Counted from the stretch's first letter, positions 1-10,273 are shown. The stretch: 64,000 nt of DNA from Cyanobium sp. AMD-g (GCF_024346395.1 NZ_JAGQCW010000005.1:62001-126000), one strand, 5' to 3'. A program made the numbers and translations. Notes: generated by a model not told the origin, from the sequence alone.

Positions 1-337
1 CGCGGATCAGGGTGATCTCGAGGCCGGCCACCTGCAGGGCCCGGATGGCGGTTTCGCGCCCGGAGCCAGGACCGCGCACCAGCACTTCGATCTGACGCAT
101 GCCCTGCTCAAGCGCCCGGCGGGCGGCCGCTTCGGCGGCGGTCTGGGCGGCGAAGGGGGTGCCCTTGCGGGCTCCCTTGAAGCCGCTGGCGCCGGCAGAC
201 GACCAGCTCACCACCTCACCGGCGGTGTCGGTGATGGAGACGATCGTGTTGTTGAAGGTGCTCTGGATGTGCGCGACCCCGTTGGGGACATTGCGCTTGG
301 CCTTCTTGGGGCCTGTCTTCTTGGCTGGTTTGGCCAT
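1..337 (-). CDS. rpsK: 30S ribosomal protein S11 (3' part cut off by window edge)
   Basis: S11 of the small-subunit platform, which contacts 16S rRNA and the mRNA exit path. The reading frame opens at an ATG on the minus strand at 337 with a Lys-rich leader, followed by the typical S11 core ([18 protein letters not shown]) and the [11 protein letters not shown] segment. About 112 codons are present and the frame is still open at base 1, so only the C-terminus is missing. It is the most downstream member of the ribosomal cluster visible here, after rpsM across a G-rich 171-base spacer. Confidence 0.97.
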   Translation of the reverse strand, partial: MAKPAKKTGPKKAKRNVPNGVAHIQSTFNNTIVSITDTAGEVVSWSSAGASGFKGARKGTPFAAQTAAEAAARRALEQGMRQIEVLVRGPGSGRETAIRALQVAGLEITLIR

Positions 338-508
338 GGCGGTGACCCTGCGGGAGCAGGGAGGTGATCAAAGGACTGGGGGGAAGTCCCGGTGACGACC
401 TCCGGGAGAGGAGGGCGGCGGGACCGGGGCCCGGTGGCCGCCGCGAGGGGCCAGGGGCCGGGGAAGGGGGCAGGCAGGGAAGGGGGAACGGGCCCGGAGG
501 CCCGGACC

Positions 509-874
509 TCACTTCTTCTTGCCGGCCACGGTCTTGCGGGCGCCGCGGCGGGTGCGGGCGTTGGTGCGGGTGCGCTGACCACGCACGGGCAGGCCCATGC
601 GATGGCGGCGACCCCGCAGGCAGCCGATGTCCTGCAGGCGCTTGAGGGCCATGCCCTCTTCGCGGCGCAGGTCGCCCTCGAGGACGAAGGAATCGGCGGC
701 GCCGCGCAGCTTCTGCACGTCGCCATCGCTGAGGTCCTTCACGCGGATGTCGGGGCTGACCCCCGATTTGGCGAGAATCTTGCGGGCCCTGGTGAGCCCG
801 ATCCCGTACACGTAAGTGAGTGAGATCTCAACCCTCTTGTCACGAGGGATATCGACACCGGCGATCCGAGCCAC
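509..874 (-). CDS. rpsM: 30S ribosomal protein S13
   Basis: S13 of the 30S head, which contacts 5S/23S rRNA bridges and tRNA in the P site. It has 121 residues, the normal bacterial length, beginning [20 protein letters not shown], with the helix-two-turn-helix region and a basic C-terminal tail ([21 protein letters not shown] in shortened view) that reaches into the decoding region. It follows rpmJ and precedes rpsK, the standard alpha-operon order. The spacer to rpsK is longer than most gaps in this cluster. Confidence 0.97.
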   Translation of the reverse strand: MARIAGVDIPRDKRVEISLTYVYGIGLTRARKILAKSGVSPDIRVKDLSDGDVQKLRGAADSFVLEGDLRREEGMALKRLQDIGCLRGRRHRMGLPVRGQRTRTNARTRRGARKTVAGKKK

Positions 875-940
875 GTCAGGAAACGATCAGAGGGCAATGG
901 GGGTGGCGGCCGAAGGCGGCCGCCGTGGAAGCGTGGGGGG

Positions 941-1054
941 TCAACCCTGACGCTGCTTGTGCTTCGGGTTGGTGCAGATCACCATGACCCGGCCGTGGCG
1001 ACGGATCACCCGGCATTTGTCGCACATTTTCTTGACTGAGGCACGCACCTTCAT
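941..1054 (-). CDS. rpmJ: 50S ribosomal protein L36
   Basis: A short gene of 37 codons plus stop, beginning [16 protein letters not shown] and ending KHKQRQG. It carries the zinc-ribbon residues of the Cys-containing L36 form (CDKC, then a Cys in VICTNPKH and the following His). It lies between adk and rpsM, where cyanobacteria normally place it. L36 sits near the base of the L7/L12 stalk and organises 23S rRNA. Confidence 0.96.
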   Translation of the reverse strand: MKVRASVKKMCDKCRVIRRHGRVMVICTNPKHKQRQG

Positions 1055-1097
1055 GGGCGTTGTGCTCTCCGAATTTGCAAACAGCTACCTTATCACA

Positions 1098-1649
1098 TCA
1101 GTCAACAAGGCTGGCTACGATCCGCTCCCCGATCTCCGCCACCGTGCCGGAGGCCTCCACGCTGTGGAGAAGGCCCAGCTGGCGGTAGTGGTCGATCAGG
1201 GGGGCGGTCTGCTCCTGGTACACCACCAGGCGGTTGCGGATCACCGCTTCGTTGTCGTCGGCCCGGCCACGGGAGAGCAGGCGCTGGATCAGCACCCCGT
1301 CCTCCAGTTCCAGCAGCAGCACCCGCTCGATGCGCTGGTCGAGCTCGGCCAGCAGGCCGTCGAGCGCCTCGGCCTGGGCCAGGTTGCGGGGGAAGCCGTC
1401 GAGGAGCCAACCGCCGGTGTGGCCCTCGAGGCGGCTGCGCACGATCGCCAGCACCAACCCATCGCTCACCAGCTCGCCGCGGGCCATCACGGCCTCCGCC
1501 TCCTGGCCCAGGGCGCTGCCGGCCTTCACCTCCGCCCGCAGCAGTTCACCGGTGGAGAGATGCAGCAGCTGGTGGCGTTCGGCCAGCAGCTCGGCCTGGG
1601 TGCCCTTGCCGGCGCCAGGGGGGCCGAGGAAGAGGAGTCGCTGTTTCAT
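1098..1649 (-). CDS. adk: Adenylate kinase
   Basis: Catalyses ATP + AMP to 2 ADP. The protein has 183 residues, the short form typical of cyanobacteria, without the long zinc LID insertion. The P-loop GPPGAGKGT is at about residues 9-17. The NMP-binding helix region (LSTGELLRAEV) and the LLDGFPRNLAQAEAL motif follow. It lies directly downstream of secY in the ribosomal cluster, the usual bacterial position, with a 25-base gap. Confidence 0.97.
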   Translation of the reverse strand: MKQRLLFLGPPGAGKGTQAELLAERHQLLHLSTGELLRAEVKAGSALGQEAEAVMARGELVSDGLVLAIVRSRLEGHTGGWLLDGFPRNLAQAEALDGLLAELDQRIERVLLLELEDGVLIQRLLSRGRADDNEAVIRNRLVVYQEQTAPLIDHYRQLGLLHSVEASGTVAEIGERIVASLVD

Positions 1650-1674
1650 GGGAGAGGAGACGGGAGAACGGGGC

Positions 1675-2994
1675 CTACTGCCTGACCAGTCCTTCGTAGC
1701 GCTGGGAGATCACGTAGGTCTGCACCTGCTTGGCGGTGTCGATGGCCACGCCCACCAGGATCAGCAGGGAGGTGGCGCCCAGGCCCTGGAAGGTGCGCAC
1801 CTGGGTGGCACCTTCCACGGCCGAGGGAATGATGGCGATGGCACCCAGGAACAGGCCCCCCAGCAGGGTGAGCCGGTTGGACACCCCCGAGAGGTAGTCG
1901 GCGGTGGCGGAGCCGGGGCGCACGCCGGGAATGGCCACGCCGGAGCGCTTCAGGTTGGTGGCGATGTCCACCGGGTTGACGGTGAGGGAGGCGTAGAAGA
2001 AGGCGAAGCCGCAGATCAGGGCGAAGTACACCACCGCATAGACCCAGGGGGTGCTGCTGGTGGGGTTGAGGTAGCCCGCCACCCGGATCAGCCAGGGGCT
2101 CTTGGTGAGGTTGGCGATCGTGAGCGGCAGGAACACCACCGCCGAGGCGAAGATGATCGGCATGACGCCGCCGGCGTTGAGCTTCAGGGGCAGGTAGCTC
2201 TGGCGGGAGGCCAGGGTGCTGGCCCCGCCCACCTGGCGCTTGGCGCTGACGATCGGGATGCGGCGGCTGCCCTCCTGCAGGAAGATGATCCCCACGATCG
2301 TCACCAGGAAGACGAGCACCAGCACGACGATGCCGCCCACCGTGGCCCGGTCGCCGCTCTGGGCCAGCTGGATGGTGGAGCCCAGGGCCTTCGGCAGGGT
2401 GGCCACGATGTTGATGAAGATCACCAGGGAGGCCCCCTGGCCGATGCCCCGTTCGGTGATCACCTCGCTGACCCACATCACCACCATCGAACCGGTGACC
2501 AGGGCCAGGCTCGTCTGGACGACGAACAGCCAGTCCGGCAGGCCCGGCAGGGCGTACTGCCGCAGGATCAGGGCGAAGACGATGCTCTGCAGGATCCCCC
2601 AGCCCAGGGCCACGTAGCGGGTGATCTGGGCCAGCTTGCGCCGGCCGGCCTCGCCTTCGTTCTTCTGCAGCTCCTCGAGCTGGGGCAGGGCCGCCGTCAT
2701 CAGCTGGATGATGATCGAGGCATTGATGAAGGGCAGGATGCCCAGGGCGAACACGCCCAGGGTGGACAGGCCGCCGCCGGTGAAGATGTCCAGGAAGCCG
2801 ATCAGCTGGCCGCCCTGGCGGATGAAGTCCTGGAAGGCGACCCGGTCGATGCCGGGCACCGGGATGTAGATGCCGAGTCGCACCAGCAGCAGCAGGCCCA
2901 GGGTGGTGAGCACCCGATCCCGCAGGCCCTTCGACTGGACCAGCTGGACGAGGATTTCAGCGGCGCTCGGATTGCGCCCCCTGCTGAGGAGCAT
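1675..2994 (-). CDS. secY: Preprotein translocase subunit SecY
   Basis: The channel subunit of the SecYEG translocon, in the plasma and thylakoid membranes. The start chosen is the ATG of MLLSRGRNPSAAEILVQ at 2994, giving 439 residues. A longer reading (start at 3054) adds an unlikely Arg/Pro leader. Ten hydrophobic segments are visible, with the plug-region signature IYIPVPGIDR near residue 50 and the conserved SQRYEGLVRQ C-terminus. It sits between rplO and adk, so it is expressed with the ribosomal operon. Confidence 0.96.
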   Translation of the reverse strand: MLLSRGRNPSAAEILVQLVQSKGLRDRVLTTLGLLLLVRLGIYIPVPGIDRVAFQDFIRQGGQLIGFLDIFTGGGLSTLGVFALGILPFINASIIIQLMTAALPQLEELQKNEGEAGRRKLAQITRYVALGWGILQSIVFALILRQYALPGLPDWLFVVQTSLALVTGSMVVMWVSEVITERGIGQGASLVIFINIVATLPKALGSTIQLAQSGDRATVGGIVVLVLVFLVTIVGIIFLQEGSRRIPIVSAKRQVGGASTLASRQSYLPLKLNAGGVMPIIFASAVVFLPLTIANLTKSPWLIRVAGYLNPTSSTPWVYAVVYFALICGFAFFYASLTVNPVDIATNLKRSGVAIPGVRPGSATADYLSGVSNRLTLLGGLFLGAIAIIPSAVEGATQVRTFQGLGATSLLILVGVAIDTAKQVQTYVISQRYEGLVRQ

Positions 2995-3102
2995 GGTGAT
3001 GACGGGAGTGGGGGGAACGGGTCGATACGACCGGAGCCGCCTGCCGCAGCACAAGGCTACGGGCAGACGGCTCCGGGCTGGAGGCTGGGCAACGGCCCGG
3101 GC

Positions 3103-3558
3103 TCAGTCGATGATCTCGCAGCTGCCGCCGGCAGCTTCGATCTTGGCGCGGGCCGAGGCGGTGAAGGCGGCGGCCTGGACCGTCAGGTTCACCGTGAGTT
3201 CGCCGTTGCCGAGCACCTTGAGCGGGTAGCGGGGGCTGGTGACCAGGCCCGCCTGCTCCAGGGAGTCGAGGCTGACGGTGCTGCCCGCCTTCAGCTCACC
3301 CAGCCGTGACACGTTGATCACGGTGTAGTGGGTGGGGTTGATGACCGGGAAGTGCTTGAGCTTCGGGATCCGGCGGTAGAGGGGCATCTGGCCACCCTCG
3401 AAGCCGGGGCGGGTGGGGCTGCCGGAGCGGGATTTCTGGCCGCGCATGCCGAAACCGCAGCTGGCGCCCTGGCCGGCGGCGATGCCGCGACCTTTTCGCA
3501 GCTTGCGCTTGCGGGACCCCTTCTGGGGCTGGAGGTTGTTGAGAGAAAAGGACGTCAT
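3103..3558 (-). CDS. rplO: 50S ribosomal protein L15
   Basis: L15, a late-assembling 23S rRNA-binding protein, 151 residues. The start at 3558 gives [19 protein letters not shown], followed by the Gly/Arg-rich extended N-terminal loop and the [15 protein letters not shown] motif. The C-terminal globular domain (about 90-150) ends in GGSCEIID. The open frame continues upstream through rpsE, but that extension is an out-of-frame reading of S5. There is an 8-base gap after rpsE. Confidence 0.96.
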   Translation of the reverse strand: MTSFSLNNLQPQKGSRKRKLRKGRGIAAGQGASCGFGMRGQKSRSGSPTRPGFEGGQMPLYRRIPKLKHFPVINPTHYTVINVSRLGELKAGSTVSLDSLEQAGLVTSPRYPLKVLGNGELTVNLTVQAAAFTASARAKIEAAGGSCEIID

Positions 3559-3566
3559 GGCGGGCC

Positions 3567-4238
3567 TCAGGAGTAGATCTGCTCGAGGGAGATGCCCCGC
3601 TCCTTGGCGGTCTCCTTGTGGGTGCGCAGGCCTTCGAGGGCCTGCATGGCAGCGCGGGCGTTGTTGAGCGGGGTCTTGGAGCCCAGCCGCTTCGCCAGCA
3701 CGTTCTTGATGCCGGCCAGTTCGAGCACGGTGCGGATCGAACCGCCCGCGATCACCCCGGTACCGGGGGCGGCCGGCCGGATCAGCACGCTGGCGGCGCC
3801 GTCGCGGCCGTTGCTGAGGGTGGGGATCGAGCTGGTGCGGGTGAGGGGCACCTTCACCAGATGCTTCTTGCCGTCGGCCACGCCCTTGCGGACAGCGCCG
3901 ATGACATCGCCGGCCTTGCCGACACCCACGCCCACCTGGCCGCGCTCGTTGCCGACAACGACGATGGCCCGGAAGCTCATCTTCTTGCCGCCCTTGACGG
4001 TCTTCGAGACGCGGCGGATCTGCACCACCCGCTCCTGCCATTCGGAGTCGCGTTCCTGGCCGCGACGGTTGTCACGGCCGCGGCCGCCGCCGCCGCCACG
4101 GCGGTCGCCCTTGGCATCACCACGGCCACCGCCGCCACCGCCGCCCCGGCGCTGCTCCTGCTGGCCTTCAGCAGCGGTGGGGACATCGGAGGCCGCAGGC
4201 ACGGCGCCGGTCTGGATCTGGTCGTTGGTTTCGGTCAT
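3567..4238 (-). CDS. rpsE: 30S ribosomal protein S5 with Gly/Arg-rich N-terminal extension
   Basis: S5, which shapes the mRNA entry channel and translational accuracy. It has 223 residues. The conserved core begins near residue 70 ([20 protein letters not shown]) with the double-stranded RNA-binding-like domain and a C-terminal S5 domain containing [13 protein letters not shown]. In front is a low-complexity stretch at about residues 26-60 made almost only of Gly, Arg, Asp and Gln. RG-rich leaders on S5 are familiar in Synechococcus relatives; here the poly-Gly runs look expanded. Confidence 0.96.
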   Translation of the reverse strand: MTETNDQIQTGAVPAASDVPTAAEGQQEQRRGGGGGGGRGDAKGDRRGGGGGRGRDNRRGQERDSEWQERVVQIRRVSKTVKGGKKMSFRAIVVVGNERGQVGVGVGKAGDVIGAVRKGVADGKKHLVKVPLTRTSSIPTLSNGRDGAASVLIRPAAPGTGVIAGGSIRTVLELAGIKNVLAKRLGSKTPLNNARAAMQALEGLRTHKETAKERGISLEQIYS

Positions 4239-4252
4239 GGTGAGAGCAGGGA

Positions 4253-4618
4253 TCAGAACTGAAGGCCCGCTTCCCGGGCGGCGTCAGCAAGGGCCTTGAC
4301 CCTGCCGTGGTACAGGTTGCCGCCGCGATCGAAGACCACCTGCTGGATGCCCTTGGCGAGGGCGCGCTGGGCGACGAGCTGGCCCACCGCGACGGAAGCG
4401 TCACAGGTGGAGCTGGCCTGGACGCTGGTGCGCAGATCCTTGTCGAGGGTGGACGCGGCGCAGAGGGTGCTCTGGGCGTCGTCGTCGATGACCTGGGCGT
4501 AGATGTGATTGTTGGAGCGGAACACGGCCAGCCTGGGACGGGCAGCGGTGCCGGAGAGCAGACGACGCAGGCGGCGGTGACGCTTCTGGGTCTGCTGTTT
4601 GCGGGAGAGGGTAGACAT
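4253..4618 (-). CDS. rplR: 50S ribosomal protein L18
   Basis: L18 binds 5S rRNA and helps form the central protuberance with L5 and L25. It has 121 residues, beginning [19 protein letters not shown] with a basic tail, then [20 protein letters not shown] and the C-terminal [20 protein letters not shown] motif, all typical. The gene is 14 bases upstream of rpsE and follows rplF in normal spc order. Confidence 0.97.
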   Translation of the reverse strand: MSTLSRKQQTQKRHRRLRRLLSGTAARPRLAVFRSNNHIYAQVIDDDAQSTLCAASTLDKDLRTSVQASSTCDASVAVGQLVAQRALAKGIQQVVFDRGGNLYHGRVKALADAAREAGLQF

Positions 4619-4650
4619 GGGGGATCAGACGGATGACGCTCGAGCAGACC

Positions 4651-5190
4651 TCATTTCTTGCCGGTCTTGCCGGCCTTGCGCAGAATCCGCTCACCTTCGT
4701 ACTTGATGCCCTTGCCCTTGTAGGGCTCGGGGGGACGAATGCCGCGGATTTTGGCCGCCTCGTTGCCCACCAGCTCCTTGTCGGGGCCGGAGACGAAGAC
4801 CGAGGTGTTGTTCTCGACCGAGAAGGTGACTCCTTCGGGGGGAACCATCTCCACCGGGTGGCTGTAGCCGGCGCTGACCACGAGCTTGCGCCCCTGGACC
4901 TGGGCGCGGTAGCCGACGCCGACGATCTCGAGCTTGCGGGTGAAGCCCTGGCTGACCCCTTCCACCATGTTGGCGACAAGGGTGCGGCTGAGGCCGTGGC
5001 GCTCACGGGAGCGACGGTGGGTGCTGGTGGGACTCACCACCACCGTGCCGCCTTCCTGGCTGACGCAGACGCCCTCCGGGAGAACGCGGCTGAGTTCCCC
5101 TTTGGGACCCTTCACGGTGACCGCCAGGCCATCGAGGCTGACGGTGACCTTGTCGGGAATGGGGATCGGGGCTTTACCGATACGAGACAT
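4651..5190 (-). CDS. rplF: 50S ribosomal protein L6
   Basis: L6 lies near the sarcin-ricin loop and factor-binding site. The start at 5190 gives [15 protein letters not shown], the canonical N-terminus, and 179 residues. Upstream in-frame Met codons would only add an unrelated leader. The two repeated L6 domains are visible, and the C-terminal signature region ([14 protein letters not shown]) is intact. It sits between rpsH and rplR. Confidence 0.96.
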   Translation of the reverse strand: MSRIGKAPIPIPDKVTVSLDGLAVTVKGPKGELSRVLPEGVCVSQEGGTVVVSPTSTHRRSRERHGLSRTLVANMVEGVSQGFTRKLEIVGVGYRAQVQGRKLVVSAGYSHPVEMVPPEGVTFSVENNTSVFVSGPDKELVGNEAAKIRGIRPPEPYKGKGIKYEGERILRKAGKTGKK

Positions 5191-5206
5191 GGAACAACTC
5201 CTGGGA

Positions 5207-5608
5207 TCAGTAGACGTAGCAGAGCACTTCGCCGCCGACGCCCTGCTTGCGGGCATCACGGTCGCTCATCACACCCCGGGAGGTGGAGATGATCGCCACG
5301 CCGAGGCCGCCCAGCACCTTGGGCAGCTGGCGGGTGTTCTTGTAGATGCGCAGGCCGGGCTTGCTCACCCGCTGCACGGAGCGGATGGTGGGCTGGCGGT
5401 GCTTGCCGCTGTATTTCAGCTCAAGCACCAGCTGGCGCTGCACGCCTTCGCCTTCTTCGGCGATGGCGGCGATGAAGCCTTCCTGCTGCAGCACGTTGGC
5501 GATGCTGCGGGAAAGCCGCGAGGCGGGAATCCTGGTGCGCTCGTGGCGCTTTTCACTCGCGTTGCGAAGGCGAGTGAGCATGTCTGAGATCGGGTCGTGG
5601 TTGGCCAT
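5207..5608 (-). CDS. rpsH: 30S ribosomal protein S8
   Basis: S8 binds the central domain of 16S rRNA and in many bacteria represses spc-operon translation. It has 133 residues, beginning [18 protein letters not shown]. The C-terminal RNA-binding motif [20 protein letters not shown] is present. A regulatory hairpin was not sought. Gap to rplF is 16 bases. Confidence 0.97.
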   Translation of the reverse strand: MANHDPISDMLTRLRNASEKRHERTRIPASRLSRSIANVLQQEGFIAAIAEEGEGVQRQLVLELKYSGKHRQPTIRSVQRVSKPGLRIYKNTRQLPKVLGGLGVAIISTSRGVMSDRDARKQGVGGEVLCYVY

Positions 5609-5628
5609 GGTCGTGTCCGGGAGGGGGC

Positions 5629-6168
5629 TCAGGTATTGCGGAACGGCATTCCCATTTCGCGGAGGAGGGCCCGGCCCTCTTCGTCGTTACGGGCGTTGGT
5701 CACGATCGTGACGTCCATCCCCCGGATGGCATCGATCTTGTCGAAGGAGATCTCGGGGAAGATGATCTGCTCCCGGATCCCCAGGGTGTAGTTGCCCCGT
5801 CCGTCGAAGCTCTTGGGGCTCACGCCGCGGAAGTCGCGGATGCGTGGCAGCGCCAGGTGGATGAGACGCTCGAGGAAGGCATACATCCGCTCGCCCCGCA
5901 GGGTGACGGCCACGCCGATCGGCATGCCCTGGCGGATCTTGAAGCCGGCGATGGCCTTCTTGGCGCGGGTCACCACCACCTTCTGACCGGTGATGGTCGC
6001 CAGTTCGGTGATCGAGGCCTCGAGGGCCTTGGCGTTCTGGGCGGCTTCACCGAGGCCCCGGTTGACGGTGACCTTGACCACCTTGGGAACCTCGTGGACG
6101 TTGGAGAGGTTGAGATCCTTCAGCAGCTTGGGCTGGATCGTCTCCCGGTAGCGCTGTTTGAGTGACAT
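5629..6168 (-). CDS. rplE: 50S ribosomal protein L5
   Basis: L5 contacts 5S rRNA and P-site tRNA at the central protuberance. It has 179 residues, starting [20 protein letters not shown]. The family motifs [21 protein letters not shown] (here [20 protein letters not shown]) and [20 protein letters not shown] are all present. A 110-base G-rich spacer separates it from rplX upstream. Confidence 0.97.
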   Translation of the reverse strand: MSLKQRYRETIQPKLLKDLNLSNVHEVPKVVKVTVNRGLGEAAQNAKALEASITELATITGQKVVVTRAKKAIAGFKIRQGMPIGVAVTLRGERMYAFLERLIHLALPRIRDFRGVSPKSFDGRGNYTLGIREQIIFPEISFDKIDAIRGMDVTIVTNARNDEEGRALLREMGMPFRNT

Positions 6169-6278
6169 GACGGGGGGATGGGGGGGCGCTTCTGGACGTG
6201 GTCAGAAGGCGGACGGGGGAGGGGAGCAGGGAAGCGGAGCGAGGGGGGCGCCGTGCGGGGTGACGCGGTGGGGGGCGG

Positions 6279-6635
6279 TCAGTCGAGCACCTCCCCGGTC
6301 TTCTTGAGGCGGCGCTTCTTGCTGCCGTCGTCCTGGAGGACGATCTCCACCCGGCTGGCGACCTTGTTGGCGGTGGAATACAGCATCACGTTGGAGGCGT
6401 GCAGGGACGCTTCCTCGGTGACGATGCGGCCTGTCTCGCCTTCCTGGGTGGGTTTGACGTGGCGGGTGCGCAGGTTGATGCCCTGCACCACGACACGGTT
6501 CTCGTTGGGCAGGGTGCGCAGCACCTCGCCGGTCTTGCCGCGATCCTTGCCGGCGATCACCTGGACGGTGTCACCTTTGCGGATGCGCATCTTGACGCGC
6601 TCGACGGGCCTGGCCTTGGGGGTTGCGGTGGCCAT
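6279..6635 (-). CDS. rplX: 50S ribosomal protein L24
   Basis: L24 initiates 50S assembly on 23S rRNA domain I. It has 118 residues. The KOW motif region ([20 protein letters not shown]) is near residues 16-35, and the conserved [18 protein letters not shown] segment follows. It starts one base after the rplN stop, so the pair is probably translationally coupled. The N-terminus ([14 protein letters not shown]) is a little longer than in E. coli. Confidence 0.97.
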   Translation of the reverse strand: MATATPKARPVERVKMRIRKGDTVQVIAGKDRGKTGEVLRTLPNENRVVVQGINLRTRHVKPTQEGETGRIVTEEASLHASNVMLYSTANKVASRVEIVLQDDGSKKRRLKKTGEVLD

Positions 6636-6636
6636 C

Positions 6637-7002
6637 TCAGATCACCTCCGGAGCCAGGGACACGATCTTGGTGAAGTTGCGCTCGCGCAGTTCCCGGGCG
6701 ACCGGACCGAAGACCCGGGTGCCCTTGGGGTTGTTGTCGTTGCCCAGGATCACGGCGGCGTTGTCGTCGAAGCGGATGGCGTTGCCGGTGTCACGGCGCA
6801 GCGTGGCCCGGGTGCGCACCACCACGGCCTTGACCACATCCGACTTCTTGACGCCCATGTTGGGCATGGCGTCCTTGACGGCGGCCACGATCACATCGCC
6901 CACGTGGGCGTAGCGACGGTTGGTGCCGAGCACCCGGATGCACTGGATGCGCTTGGCGCCGCTGTTGTCAGCGACGTTGAGGAAGGTTTCCTGCTGAATC
7001 AT
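6637..7002 (-). CDS. rplN: 50S ribosomal protein L14
   Basis: L14 forms inter-subunit bridge B8. It has 121 residues, beginning [20 protein letters not shown], with the signature [14 protein letters not shown] and the C-terminal [19 protein letters not shown], full length and unmodified. It lies between rpsQ and rplX. Confidence 0.98.
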   Translation of the reverse strand: MIQQETFLNVADNSGAKRIQCIRVLGTNRRYAHVGDVIVAAVKDAMPNMGVKKSDVVKAVVVRTRATLRRDTGNAIRFDDNAAVILGNDNNPKGTRVFGPVARELRERNFTKIVSLAPEVI

Positions 7003-7012
7003 GGGGGGTTCC

Positions 7013-7264
7013 TCAGCCGGCGCTGGTGGTGGAGAGAACTTCAGCCACGGCCCAGCGTTTGGTGCGGCTGAGGGGACGGGTCTCGGTGATGCGGACCCGG
7101 TCGCCCACGCGGCAGCTGTTGGCTTCGTCGTGGGCTTTGTAGCGGGTGGTGCGGCGGACGGTCTTCTGATAGATGGGGTGGGGGAAGCGGTTTTCCACCG
7201 CCACCACCACCGTTTTGTCCATCTTGTCGCTGACGACGGTGCCGACCCTTTCCTTGAGTGCCAT
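7013..7264 (-). CDS. rpsQ: 30S ribosomal protein S17
   Basis: S17, an OB-fold primary 16S rRNA-binding protein. The start at 7264 gives [20 protein letters not shown], 83 residues. The family motif [20 protein letters not shown] is present. The longer upstream open frame is a shadow of rpmC/rplP and was not used. Confidence 0.96.
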   Translation of the reverse strand: MALKERVGTVVSDKMDKTVVVAVENRFPHPIYQKTVRRTTRYKAHDEANSCRVGDRVRITETRPLSRTKRWAVAEVLSTTSAG

Positions 7265-7281
7265 GGGGATCGAGGGGGGAA

Positions 7282-7494
7282 TCAGGAGGCGACGGTGGAG
7301 CGCTGACGCTCCTCCTGCACCGTCAGCAGGTGGGCCAGCTTGATGCGGGACTCCTTGAAGCGGTGCGGGTGCTCCAGACGGCGGGTGGCCTGCTGGAAGC
7401 GGAGGTCGAACAGTTCGCGGCGGACGCCATCGATCTGTTCGGCGATCTGGGCGTCGCTGAGCGAACGCACATCGGTGATGGTGGGACGGGCCAT
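7282..7494 (-). CDS. rpmC: 50S ribosomal protein L29
   Basis: L29, a two-helix protein at the nascent-chain exit tunnel near the SRP/trigger-factor dock. It has 70 residues, with the typical [19 protein letters not shown] core and a helical C-terminus. It lies three bases after the rplP stop and 17 bases before rpsQ. Confidence 0.97.
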   Translation of the reverse strand: MARPTITDVRSLSDAQIAEQIDGVRRELFDLRFQQATRRLEHPHRFKESRIKLAHLLTVQEERQRSTVAS

Positions 7495-7496
7495 GG

Positions 7497-7955
7497 TCAG
7501 GACTCCACTGCGAGGGCGGGTTCGGGGGCGGTTGCCACCTGATCGGCCAGGGCGAGGAACTTCGTCTTGAGCGGCAGTTTGTACTGGGCCAGACGCATGG
7601 CTTCCTTGGCGATTTCGGGCGTGATCTCGGGGCCACCCATCTCGAAGAGAATGCGGCCCGGTTTGATCACGGCCACCCAGAATTCCGGGTTGCCCTTACC
7701 GGAACCCATGCGGGTTTCGGCAGGCCGCATGGTGACGGGCTTATCGGGGAAGATCCGGATCCAGATCTGGCCCCCCCGCTTGACGTAGCGGGTCATGGCA
7801 CGGCGGCTGGCCTCGATCTGACGGGAGGTGATCCACCCGCACTCCTGGGCCTGCAGGGCGAAATCGCCGAAGGCGATCGTGTTGCCGCGCGTGGCGACGC
7901 CGCGCATGCGGCCTCGCTGCTGTTTTCGGAACTTGACGCGTTTTGGACTCAGCAT
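7497..7955 (-). CDS. rplP: 50S ribosomal protein L16
   Basis: L16 supports the peptidyl-transferase A site. It has 152 residues, starting [19 protein letters not shown], with the conserved [20 protein letters not shown] and [19 protein letters not shown] segments. The C-terminal 12 or so residues (PEPALAVES) exceed the bacterial core slightly, as in other cyanobacteria. Gene order rpsC-rplP-rpmC is standard. Confidence 0.97.
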   Translation of the reverse strand: MLSPKRVKFRKQQRGRMRGVATRGNTIAFGDFALQAQECGWITSRQIEASRRAMTRYVKRGGQIWIRIFPDKPVTMRPAETRMGSGKGNPEFWVAVIKPGRILFEMGGPEITPEIAKEAMRLAQYKLPLKTKFLALADQVATAPEPALAVES

Positions 7956-7971
7956 GGTTCAGGCCTCCTGA

Positions 7972-8700
7972 TCACTCCTCGTTGGAGCGGTCTTCGAACT
8001 GTTGCGGCCGGCGGTTCGCCCGGCGTTTCGGTGCTCCACCCACGGGCAGCTGGTCTTGCTGACCGGGAAGCACCTCTCCTTTGAACACCCAGACCTTGAT
8101 GCCCAGCACCCCGTAGGTGGTGGTGGCCACCTTGGTGGCGTAGTCGATGTCGGCGCGGAGCGTGTGCAGGGGCACGCGACCCTCGCGGGTCCACTCCGTC
8201 CGGGCGATTTCGGCGCCGTTGAGGCGGCCGCTCACCTGGAGCTTCAGACCCAGCACCCCGGCCCGCTGGGCGCGTTGCACCGCCATGCGCATGACGCGCC
8301 GGAAGGCCACCCGCTTCTCCAGCTGCTGGGCGATGTACTCAGCCAGCAGGAAGGCGTCGGCGTCGACCCGCTCCACCTCGACCACGTTGATGCGCACCTG
8401 ACGGTGGGCGTCGCCGAGGGTCTTCTGGATACCGGTGCGCAGCTCCTCGATGCCGCTGCCCTGGCGGCCCACGAGAACGCCCGGACGGGCGGTCTTGAGT
8501 TCCACTTCGAGCTGGTCGGCCTTACGGGCGATCAGCACGTCGCTGATGCCGGCGGCGGCGTACTTCTTGTTGATGAACGACCGGATCCGGTCGTCCTCCT
8601 GAAGGAGGACGGGATAGGTCTTGCTTGGGGCGTACCAGCGGGAGCGGTGATCCTGGGTGATCCCCAGGCGCAGGCCGGTTGGATGGATCTTGTGTCCCAT
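7972..8700 (-). CDS. rpsC: 30S ribosomal protein S3
   Basis: S3 forms part of the mRNA entry site helicase ring with S4 and S5. The start at 8700 gives [20 protein letters not shown], 242 residues; the upstream in-frame leader is not conserved-looking. The KH-type domain ([15 protein letters not shown]) and the C-terminal S3 domain ([13 protein letters not shown]) are visible. The C-terminus carries a basic, Gln-rich tail ([17 protein letters not shown]). Confidence 0.96.
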   Translation of the reverse strand: MGHKIHPTGLRLGITQDHRSRWYAPSKTYPVLLQEDDRIRSFINKKYAAAGISDVLIARKADQLEVELKTARPGVLVGRQGSGIEELRTGIQKTLGDAHRQVRINVVEVERVDADAFLLAEYIAQQLEKRVAFRRVMRMAVQRAQRAGVLGLKLQVSGRLNGAEIARTEWTREGRVPLHTLRADIDYATKVATTTYGVLGIKVWVFKGEVLPGQQDQLPVGGAPKRRANRRPQQFEDRSNEE

Positions 8701-8719
8701 CGGGCGGTGTCCTCGGGGG

Positions 8720-9079
8720 TCAGGCGGTGGGCGCTGCCACAGCAATGCTGATGTGGCAGGTTTGCTTTTTGATGGCGAAGGCGCGGCCCTGGGCCCTGGG
8801 CCGGAACCGCTTCAGGGAGGGTCCCATGTCGGCGCTGGCCTGGCTGATGACCAGGGTCGCCGGATCGAGGCCGAGGTTGTGCTCGGCATTGGCGACCGCG
8901 GAGCGGAGCACCTTGGTGATCGGGCCGGTGGAGCGGTAGGGCATGAACTCGAGCATGATCAAGGCGTCGCGGTAGGTGCGACCCCGGATCTGATCGAGAA
9001 CCCGGCGCACCTTCGACACGGAACCGCGGATGAAGCGGCCGTGTGCCAGGGCCTGGGTGTCGGGTGTGGTGGTTGCCAT
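8720..9079 (-). CDS. rplV: 50S ribosomal protein L22
   Basis: L22 lines the constriction of the nascent peptide tunnel. It has 119 residues. The core begins at residue 12 with [20 protein letters not shown], and the C-terminal loop region ends [20 protein letters not shown]. It lies between rpsS and rpsC as expected. Confidence 0.97.
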   Translation of the reverse strand: MATTTPDTQALAHGRFIRGSVSKVRRVLDQIRGRTYRDALIMLEFMPYRSTGPITKVLRSAVANAEHNLGLDPATLVISQASADMGPSLKRFRPRAQGRAFAIKKQTCHISIAVAAPTA

Positions 9080-9083
9080 CGGA

Positions 9084-9359
9084 TCAGCGGCCTCCCTTCT
9101 TGTCTTTGATGTGACCGCGGAATGTGCGGGTGGGGGCGAATTCGCCCAGCTTGTGGCCCACCATCTGCTCCGTCACGTAGACGGGCACGTGGGCCTTGCC
9201 GTTGTGAACGGCAATGGTGTGGCCGATCATCATCGGCAGGATGGTGGAGGCCCGTGACCAGGTCTTGATCACGGTCTTGTCGTCGGCAGCGTTCTGCTTC
9301 TCCACCTTGCGCAGCAGGTGGTCGGCGACGAACGGGCCTTTTTTGAGTGAGCGTCCCAT
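9084..9359 (-). CDS. rpsS: 30S ribosomal protein S19
   Basis: S19 of the 30S head contacts S13 and 23S rRNA bridge B1a. It has 91 residues, [20 protein letters not shown] to HIKDKKGGR, with the signature [20 protein letters not shown]. Four bases separate its stop from the rplV start. It is the standard length. Confidence 0.98.
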   Translation of the reverse strand: MGRSLKKGPFVADHLLRKVEKQNAADDKTVIKTWSRASTILPMMIGHTIAVHNGKAHVPVYVTEQMVGHKLGEFAPTRTFRGHIKDKKGGR

Positions 9360-9394
9360 GGCGGATCAGGCGAACAGCAGAGCGGTGTGGGTCA

Positions 9395-10258
9395 TCAGGA
9401 GTCGCGTCCGCCACGGCTCCGTTTGGAGGTGCGGCGTCGTTTCCGCAGCACGAACCGGTTGCTCGGCTTGTTGCGCTTGCGGGTCTTGAGGCCCAGGGCG
9501 GGTTTGCCCCAGGGCGTGACAGGACCGGAGCGGCCGATCGGTGCCCGGCCTTCGCCGCCCCCGTGGGGGTGGTCGCAGGGGTTCATCACGCTGCCGCGCA
9601 CTTCCGGACGGCGGCCCAGCCAGCGCTTCCGACCAGCCTTGCCCAGGCTGGTGTTGCGCTGTTCGGCGTTGCCCACCTCACCGAGGGTGGCGTAGCACTC
9701 CCGGCGCACCAGCCGCACCTCGGTGGAGGGCAGCTTGAGAGCGACGTAGTCACCTTCCTTGGCCACCACCTGGGCGCTGGCCCCGGCGGTGCGCACCATC
9801 TGGCCGCCGCGGCCGGCGTAGAGCTCGACGTTGTGGACGCTCGAGCCCAGGGGGATGGCCGACAGGGGAAGGGCGTTGCCGTTCTCGATCGGGGCGTCCG
9901 GACCGGAGATGACGCTCTGGCCCACGGCCACGTTGGCGGGAGCGAGGATGTAGCGCTTCTCGCCGTCGGTGTAATAGAGCAGCGCCAGACGGGCGTTGCG
10001 GTGCGGGTCGTAGTGGATCGCAGCCACCTTGGCGCTCACCCCGTGCTTATCGCGACGGAAGTCGACGATGCGGTAGAGGCGCTTGTGGCCACCGCCGCGG
10101 TGGCGGCAGGTGATCACGCCGCGGTTGTTGCGGCCCTTGTGGCGGTGCTTGGACACCACCAGCCCCCGTTCCCGGTTCTTGCCCGTGATGTCGCTGAAGT
10201 CGGTGACGACCAGCGTGCGGGTGCCGGGAGTGTTGGGTCTGTACTTACGGATTGCCAT
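9395..10258 (-). CDS. rplB: 50S ribosomal protein L2
   Basis: L2 is needed for subunit association and peptidyl-transferase structure. It has 287 residues, starting [20 protein letters not shown]. The catalytic-site-adjacent signature [19 protein letters not shown] is intact, including the His that faces the peptidyl-transferase centre. The C-terminus is highly basic ([16 protein letters not shown]). It follows rplW by 15 bases. Confidence 0.98.
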   Translation of the reverse strand: MAIRKYRPNTPGTRTLVVTDFSDITGKNRERGLVVSKHRHKGRNNRGVITCRHRGGGHKRLYRIVDFRRDKHGVSAKVAAIHYDPHRNARLALLYYTDGEKRYILAPANVAVGQSVISGPDAPIENGNALPLSAIPLGSSVHNVELYAGRGGQMVRTAGASAQVVAKEGDYVALKLPSTEVRLVRRECYATLGEVGNAEQRNTSLGKAGRKRWLGRRPEVRGSVMNPCDHPHGGGEGRAPIGRSGPVTPWGKPALGLKTRKRNKPSNRFVLRKRRRTSKRSRGGRDS

Positions 10259-10273
10259 GACGTTTCAGATCCC

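Noticed and set aside
1234..3309. A 691-codon plus-strand open frame opposite adk and secY
   Set aside because: It is antisense to conserved genes. Its composition (His, Gln, Gly, Asp-rich) is that of a GC-rich shadow frame.
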